From contig CAMAZF010000002.1 in NCBI GenBank assembly GCA_945862985.1, forward strand, positions 62,001-126,000: a stretch of DNA of 64,000 nt, read 5' to 3'. This stretch comes from Bordetella parapertussis. GTDB lineage: Bacteria; Pseudomonadota; Gammaproteobacteria; Burkholderiales; Burkholderiaceae_A. The notes under the pieces are model-generated. The model searched no databases, was not told the origin of the DNA, and was given only the letters and a program-made list of their open reading frames with translations. The number at the start of each line of letters is the position of its first letter. The first letter of the stretch is position 1. Made by a program: the position numbers and the translations under genes. Of the stretch, positions 58,968-64,000 are shown piece after piece.

Positions 58968-59660
58968 ATGCTCCGCGATCCGCAGGTCCGTCGCGCCATT
59001 CGGGACCTTGCCCCGGGGCTGCTTGCCATGGCCGCCTGGGGTCTGGTGACGGGGCTTGCCATGGTTGAGAGTGGCCTGAGCACCGCCCACGCTGTGGGAA
59101 TGAGCCTTCTGGTCTACGCGGGCGCGGCCCAGCTGGCCTCTTTGCCGCTGCTGGCTGCCGGCGCGCCACTGGTGCTGATCTGGGCGAGCGCGCTTGTGAT
59201 CAATCTTCGCTTTGCAATCTTTGCCGTGGGCCAGCAGGCCTGGATGAACCGTCTGCCGAGGTTGCAAAGGCTTTTCCATGGCTACTTCACCACCGATATC
59301 CTCGCGGTGTTTGGTGCGCAACGCGCTCAGGATGGCTGGGCTCCAGAGGCAATGATTCGCTATTTCCGAACGGGGGCGTTGCTCTGTTGGGTGGTCTGGC
59401 AGGCGTCCTCCCTGTTGGGCATCTTCCTCGCCAGCAGTCTGCCCCGAGAGGAGGGGCTACGAGTACTTCCCGCTTTGGCCATTCTTGCCTTATTGCTGCC
59501 CATGATTCGGTCCCGGCCTGCCTTGGCCTGTGTCCTGGTCTCGGCGGCCGCCTCCTTGGTCTTCAGGGGTCTCCCCCTGAACCTGGGCTTATTCCTGGCC
59601 ACGCTGGCCGGGGTCCTGACCGCCTTGCTTTTGAATCGAAAGGACGCCCAACATGGATGA
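58968..59660 (+). CDS. azlC: AzlC-family branched-chain amino acid exporter subunit
   Basis: AzlC is the large subunit of a branched-chain amino acid exporter (BrnF type). The 230-residue product is hydrophobic with seven or so helices. The block SLLVYAGAAQLASLPLLAAGAP and the conserved SALVINLRFAIFAVG are typical, as is GYFTTDILAVFGA. The ATG at 58968 leaves room for a promoter in the divergent gap to ilvE; a GTG at 58932 would add 12 residues but lies only 24 nt from the ilvE start. It overlaps azlD by 8 nt. Confidence 0.88.
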   Translation: MLRDPQVRRAIRDLAPGLLAMAAWGLVTGLAMVESGLSTAHAVGMSLLVYAGAAQLASLPLLAAGAPLVLIWASALVINLRFAIFAVGQQAWMNRLPRLQRLFHGYFTTDILAVFGAQRAQDGWAPEAMIRYFRTGALLCWVVWQASSLLGIFLASSLPREEGLRVLPALAILALLLPMIRSRPALACVLVSAAASLVFRGLPLNLGLFLATLAGVLTALLLNRKDAQHG

Positions 59661-59982
59661 GCTCTGGACCTGGGTGGCGCTCATCGGCCTGGGCCTTGCC
59701 ACCTTGGTGACACGGTCTGGACCGCTCTGGAGCGATCGACCACTCCAGCTCTCAGCGGCACAGAAATTTGCCCTTCAGATGGCACCCATGGCCGCTCTGG
59801 CTGCCATTGTCGCACCGGCCTTGCTGCTCACCGATGGAGCATTCGACCTGAGCCTCAGAGATCCGCGCGTCTGGGCGCTGATGGCGGCCGTGATCGCACG
59901 TCTCATGGGCCGAGGACTCCTCACCATTCTGCTCTCAGCTCTGGTGGTTTATGGCGCGGTGCGGCTGATGCTTGCTTCGTGA
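59653..59982 (+). CDS. azlD: AzlD-family branched-chain amino acid exporter subunit
   Basis: AzlD is the small partner of AzlC; both are needed for export. The 109 residues make about four membrane helices, with the conserved ATLVTRSGPLWSDRPLQLS near the first loop. It is translationally coupled to azlC (8-nt overlap). Its last 34 nt overlap the 3' end of opposing glnE. Confidence 0.9.
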   Translation: MDELWTWVALIGLGLATLVTRSGPLWSDRPLQLSAAQKFALQMAPMAALAAIVAPALLLTDGAFDLSLRDPRVWALMAAVIARLMGRGLLTILLSALVVYGAVRLMLAS

Positions 59983-62669
59983 AGCGTCTGCAATGATCGT
60001 GGCGGGTGGGGGATGCCCTTGAAGACCACATCCCAGAGCAGCCTGACTGCCTGGATCGCCTCTGCGAACTCACCGCCCGGGGTTCGGGCTTTGCTGGAGC
60101 CCGCGAGCCTGAGGCGGTGCTGGCGACGTCGAAACAGGCGGTAGACATCTGCCACCTGCTGCGCCAGACCGGGTGGGATCAGGCCCAGTGCCCCTGCGGC
60201 CTTCAGCAGGGCAATGTTCCCCAGGTTCCCCGCGAGACTCGGGTGTTCATGCGCGTGCAGCAGGATCAGCGCCTGCACGATGAACTCAATGTCCACCATG
60301 CCCCCCGTGTCATGCTTGAGGTCAAACTCCTCGCTGGTGTTGGGGTGCCCCTCGTGCATTTTTAGACGCATGGCGTAGACCTCCTCGAGCAGGAGGTTTC
60401 GATCACGCGGAAGCCTCAGGAGCCGCACGCGTTCAGCCTCGAATGCTTCACCGATCGCCCGATCTCCGGCACAGAAGCGAGCCCGGGTGAGGGCCTGGTG
60501 TTCCCAGGTCCAGGCCTCAGATTCCTGGTAGTGGATAAAGCCGGGGAGGCTGGTCACCAAAAGCCCGGCATTCCCATTTGGGCGGAGTCGAAGGTCAATC
60601 TCAAAGAGGCTGCCTGCCGCGGTCTGAGTCGTGAGCCAGACATTGATCCTCTGCGCGAGCCGCGCATACCGCTCCGGTGCCTCTGGGTCGACGTCGTCGT
60701 GCACAAAGATGAGGTCGAGATCGGAGGCGTAGCCGAGCTCTTTGCCGCCGAGCTTGCCGTAGGCAATGATGGCGAACGCAGGATCGGGGCGATGCCGTTT
60801 CTTCGTGGCCTTCCAAGCGGCATCGAGGGTGATTTGGAGCATGCGATCGGCGAGCTCTGACAACTGATCAGCCAGGGCCTCAACGGTCCAGCGCCCCTCC
60901 AGGTCTTGAACGAGGATTCGAAACAGCTGGGCATGATGCGCCTCGCGCAGGAGGTCCATCTGGCGCTCCACATCCGGCTCTTCGCCAATCGTGGTGACGC
61001 TCAGTTCACGGCGCAGGTCTGACTCAAACCGAGGAAGGTCGATCGGCTCATCAAGACTGCGACGATCCAGGAGTTCGTCCAGCACAATCGGGTGTCTTCG
61101 CAGATAGTGCATGGCCCACTCCGAGACCTCGGCGATGCGCGCGAGTTTGGTCATCGAGTCGGGGTATTCATCGAAGAGGGCCAGGTAGGACGAGCGACCG
61201 CTGATCTCGTCGATGAGCGCGTCCAGAAGGCGTTCAACCTGTTCGGGCTGGGCCGATGCGTGTGCATGCTTGCTGGCCATGGCTTTTACGCGAGAGAGCC
61301 GACTTGCCCGATCGGTGAGGCGAAGGCTGCCGCCCTCAGCGTCTGTGGCAGACGACTCGTCCTCGCGGTGAAAGAGCCGCTCAAACGCGCTGGCCACCAC
61401 AGTCTGGTGGTGCTCGATGCACTCGGCCAGTTGCTCTGCTGAGTCTAGGCCCATGGCCGCCGCCATTCGCTCAAACGCCTGCCCATCTCCCGGCAGGACA
61501 TGGGTCTGGAGGTCTTCCTCATATTGGAGGCGATGCTCCAGGCGTCGCCAGAATGCATAGGCTTCCTGCAGCGCCTGCGCTTCTTGGTGTTCAAGTCGGC
61601 CTTGACGAGCGAGTGTGTGGAGGACCTCGCGCGTCCCTCGGGCCCGAAGTTGCTCGTCACGCCCGCCTCTGATGAGCTGAAAAACCTGTGCGATGAATTC
61701 AACCTCGCGAATACCGCCACGTCCGAGCTTGATGTCGACGGGGTCTCGGGTACCGGCGAGCCGAGACTCCCGCTTGAGGCTTCGTCGCTGAGCCTCCTCG
61801 CGGATCTGCCGATGTAGGTCGCGCAGGGCCGAAATGGCGCTGAAGTCGAGATAACGGCGGTACACAAAGGGTCGACGTATGGCCTCAAGACTCTCCAAGT
61901 CCCTTTGAAAGCTCGGCGCATCCTGCACCACGGGACGGTTGACCACTCGAGCCTTCACCCAGGCGTAGCGTTCCCACTCTCGTCCATGCGCCACCAGATA
62001 GTCCTCGAGCATGGCGAGGCTACAGATCATGGGGCCGGAGTCTCCGTTGGGCCGCAGCCGGAGGTCGACTCGAAAGGCGAACCCATCCGCGGTGAGTTCC
62101 TCCAGGAGCACGGACATCCGACGACCCACCCGTGCATAGAAGCTAAAGAGGTCAACGCGGCCACGTCCATCGTCTTGGCCCGAGGTCTCACCGTCCTCTC
62201 GAATGAGATAAATCAGATCGATGTCGGATGAGGCGTTGAGCTCAAAGCCGCCGAGTTTGCCCATTCCGACAACCATCAGGTCAACGGGCTCGCCGCTTCT
62301 CCCGATGGGATAACCATGCCGCTCAATGGCCTCCTGCAGCGCAGACTGGTAGGCCCATTGAGTGCATTGCTCGGCCAGTGCGGAGAGGCTCGAGAGGTTT
62401 TCTTCCAAGTCTGCAAGACCAGCAAGGTCGCGACCCAAGATCGCGAGCATCGCCTGGTTTCGGAATTGCCGTAAGGCCTGTTCGGCAGGCGAACCTGCTG
62501 CCGCAGCCTGCTGCATGGCCTTTGCAGCCCATTGAGCGATCTGCTCCGGCGTGATGGCTGTGTCTGTTGAAAAACAAGGGCCGAGCGCCTGTAGCTGCGG
62601 GAGCAGCCGCCTGGCAAATGCAGAGTGCATCACAGCGGCTTGGTGGGCGGGGCTGAGTTCCTCGTTCAT
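59949..62669 (-). CDS. glnE: Bifunctional glutamine synthetase adenylyltransferase/deadenylase GlnE
   Basis: GlnE adds or removes AMP on glutamine synthetase in response to PII and glutamine. Two nucleotidyltransferase halves are seen: the N-terminal adenylyl-removing domain with GMGKLGGFELNASSDIDLIY, and the C-terminal adenylyl-transferring domain with AYGKLGGKELGYASDLDLIF. Each is followed by a helical PII-uridylyl-like domain. The start at 62669 gives MNEELSPAHQ and 906 residues, close to the family length (about 945); upstream in-frame codons are antisense of yhdP. It is divergent from yhdP with 36 nt between starts. Confidence 0.96.
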   Translation of the reverse strand: MNEELSPAHQAAVMHSAFARRLLPQLQALGPCFSTDTAITPEQIAQWAAKAMQQAAAAGSPAEQALRQFRNQAMLAILGRDLAGLADLEENLSSLSALAEQCTQWAYQSALQEAIERHGYPIGRSGEPVDLMVVGMGKLGGFELNASSDIDLIYLIREDGETSGQDDGRGRVDLFSFYARVGRRMSVLLEELTADGFAFRVDLRLRPNGDSGPMICSLAMLEDYLVAHGREWERYAWVKARVVNRPVVQDAPSFQRDLESLEAIRRPFVYRRYLDFSAISALRDLHRQIREEAQRRSLKRESRLAGTRDPVDIKLGRGGIREVEFIAQVFQLIRGGRDEQLRARGTREVLHTLARQGRLEHQEAQALQEAYAFWRRLEHRLQYEEDLQTHVLPGDGQAFERMAAAMGLDSAEQLAECIEHHQTVVASAFERLFHREDESSATDAEGGSLRLTDRASRLSRVKAMASKHAHASAQPEQVERLLDALIDEISGRSSYLALFDEYPDSMTKLARIAEVSEWAMHYLRRHPIVLDELLDRRSLDEPIDLPRFESDLRRELSVTTIGEEPDVERQMDLLREAHHAQLFRILVQDLEGRWTVEALADQLSELADRMLQITLDAAWKATKKRHRPDPAFAIIAYGKLGGKELGYASDLDLIFVHDDVDPEAPERYARLAQRINVWLTTQTAAGSLFEIDLRLRPNGNAGLLVTSLPGFIHYQESEAWTWEHQALTRARFCAGDRAIGEAFEAERVRLLRLPRDRNLLLEEVYAMRLKMHEGHPNTSEEFDLKHDTGGMVDIEFIVQALILLHAHEHPSLAGNLGNIALLKAAGALGLIPPGLAQQVADVYRLFRRRQHRLRLAGSSKARTPGGEFAEAIQAVRLLWDVVFKGIPHPPRSLQTLHEASISRTAP

Positions 62670-62705
62670 GGGTACCCTGGAGGGGGCTATGCAAGAATCT
62701 CCATC

Positions 62706-64000
62706 ATGCCACCCCTTCTCGCGCGCGCGCTCCTCGCCTCGTTCATCACCCTCTTGGTGGTGGTGTTCACGGCGGGGCTCACGGCTCGGTTCTGGGTTTG
62801 GCCTCAGATCGAGCGTTTTCTCAACGATCCGCAGGCCCTGGCGGAGCTGGCGGCCCCAGCGCTTCAAACTGACCAGTTGGTGCTTCAGACCGAGGGCGCG
62901 CAAGCCGTCTGGGATGACTGGCTTGCTCCGCAGCTCTCCATTCAACGCATTCAGCTGACAGACCCGGAGGGTCGCCCCACCGTCGTGGCGGAGGGGCTTC
63001 GTGCCTACTTCGGTCCCAGAAGTCTGCTCTCACTGATCAAAGGCTTTCCCGTTTTCTCGCGGCTTGAGCTGGACCGGCTGGCCGTGCTTGGCGAGCGAGG
63101 CGCAGATGGCCAGCTTCGGCTGGGGGGCTTCGCACTCAGCGGCCGCGCCCATGGTGCCAGCGGCTGGTACGCCATGGTCGCGCAGCAGGGACCCCTCTGG
63201 CTTGGTCATGTGAGCCTGAGCTGGAAGGATGCGGATGCGTTCGGCACGGTAGACCTCTCTGAGCTTCGTCTGCGTCTGCAGGAGGAACGATTGTCGATTC
63301 GCGCCGCAGACTTGGATCTGGGGGCCTGGTTGCCTCTGGCGCAGCGCATGGAGTGGGTTCCGCAAGAGGCTCAGCTCGCTGGACACCTGCGCAATGCAGT
63401 CCTTGAGTGGGCCGGGGATCTCCGAGAGGCTGGGGCGTATTCCGCGGTCGAACACCTCAAGCGTTTGAGCTTGGAGGCGGAACTCGAGGGTGTACAGGCG
63501 AATCGGATGGGCCGCTTGCACGCATTGGGGACCGTCTCTGGACGACTGAGCGTGACGGCGGGTGCAGGTCGCCTGTCCTTGTTTCCCGGCGAACTAGAGG
63601 TTCAACTTCCCCGCGATTTCTCAGCGGGTCCCCTGCGTTTCGCTCAAGCGCAGGGCGAACTGGAGTGGCGGGTTACCGACTGGACTCCACAGTCCAATGG
63701 TCTGCCCAGCGGCCTGTTGGTGGGGCTCCAGAATCTGGCCGTGGAGAACGCGGATCTCTCCGCAGCCATTTCGGGCACACAGGAATTCCTCGGGACCGAG
63801 CTTGGCAGAGCGGACTTCAAGGGCCAGGTCCTGCGTGCCCGCCCGGATCGGGTCTATTACTACCTTCCCAGCACGGTGGGTCAGGATGCGCGTGAGTGGA
63901 TGCGCCGCGCGTTTGTCTCGACCAAGCCGGTGGCCGGGCAGTTTCAGCTCGCCGGAGCTGTGGCTGAGTTTCCCTTCGATCGGCGGCCGGGCGCAGGCCG
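62706..64000 (+). CDS. YhdP-type AsmA-like protein, 5' part (runs off the window)
   Basis: An open frame of 431 codons without a stop continues past the window end. The N-terminus has a membrane anchor (about residues 10-35, SFITLLVVVFTAGLTARFW), then a long beta-rich periplasmic region. Near the end, VYYYLPSTVGQDAREWMRRA followed by FQLAGAVAEFPFD is the hallmark of the YhdP/TIGR02099 family, very large AsmA-like proteins that help move phospholipids to the outer membrane. Full members exceed 1200 residues, so about one third is seen here. It is divergent from glnE. Confidence 0.9.
   Translation, partial: MPPLLARALLASFITLLVVVFTAGLTARFWVWPQIERFLNDPQALAELAAPALQTDQLVLQTEGAQAVWDDWLAPQLSIQRIQLTDPEGRPTVVAEGLRAYFGPRSLLSLIKGFPVFSRLELDRLAVLGERGADGQLRLGGFALSGRAHGASGWYAMVAQQGPLWLGHVSLSWKDADAFGTVDLSELRLRLQEERLSIRAADLDLGAWLPLAQRMEWVPQEAQLAGHLRNAVLEWAGDLREAGAYSAVEHLKRLSLEAELEGVQANRMGRLHALGTVSGRLSVTAGAGRLSLFPGELEVQLPRDFSAGPLRFAQAQGELEWRVTDWTPQSNGLPSGLLVGLQNLAVENADLSAAISGTQEFLGTELGRADFKGQVLRARPDRVYYYLPSTVGQDAREWMRRAFVSTKPVAGQFQLAGAVAEFPFDRRPGAG

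Overview
The window is a dense, plasmid- and phage-free stretch of chromosome from a betaproteobacterium, most likely of the order Burkholderiales. Support comes from the gene orders rnpB-mraZ-dcw, ispB-rplU-rpmA-obgE-proB-rppH-proS, tlpA-aroQ-accB-accC-prmA and ffh-ypjD-PP0621-ampD-nrdAB, from a lysine/alanine histone-like protein ending in the WPFPTGSRP signature, and from a fused murE-murF gene of the kind known in Bordetella. GC content looks to be about 60 %. Coding density is very high: neighbouring genes usually share ATGA-type stop/start overlaps, and most convergent pairs overlap at their 3' ends, which suggests a compact genome. No insertion sequence, prophage, CRISPR array or toxin-antitoxin pair was seen.

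Layout. 1-422: RNase P RNA and its promoter. 548-17863: the division and cell-wall (dcw) cluster mraZ-rsmH-ftsL-ftsI-murEF-mraY-murD-ftsW-murG-murC-ddlB-ftsQ-ftsA-ftsZ, with a promoter overlapped by four MraZ boxes at one end and a 12-bp hairpin at the other. 17892-25069: peroxiredoxin, lpxC, an opposing dciA-like gene, secA, argJ, an AAA-type ATPase and mutT. 25034-29577 (minus strand): zapD, coaE, a short prepilin peptidase, a CorC-type transporter, tRNA-Pro(CGG) and ispB. 29620-34919: rplU-rpmA, obgE-proB, opposing rppH, proS. 34926-43813: opposing ffh, then ypjD, a small zinc-binding protein, ampD, NrdR-controlled nrdA-nrdB, a repeat-rich histone-like protein and yggT. 43810-49200 (minus strand): PfkB kinase, prmA, accC, accB, aroQ, a TlpA-type thioredoxin and a conserved unknown. 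49224-54871: mpl, an RNase II-type/shikimate dehydrogenase fusion, mgtE. 54868-64000: moaC, a BepA-like M48 protease, purU, a CHCC zinc protein, ilvE, azlCD, glnE and the start of a yhdP-type gene that runs off the window.

Together the genes serve envelope growth (lipid II synthesis, divisome, LPS commitment, Sec export, peptidoglycan recycling through AmpD and Mpl), DNA-precursor supply (NrdAB, MutT), translation and RNA turnover (RNase P, L21, L27, Obg, ProS, RppH, PrmA) and core metabolism. The most unusual points are the RNase-AroE fusion at 50605-53412, a terminator whose U-run touches the obgE start codon, a prepilin peptidase without its N-terminal methylase domain, 18 uninterrupted 15-bp repeats in the histone-like gene, and several start codons sitting directly behind -10-like hexamers.
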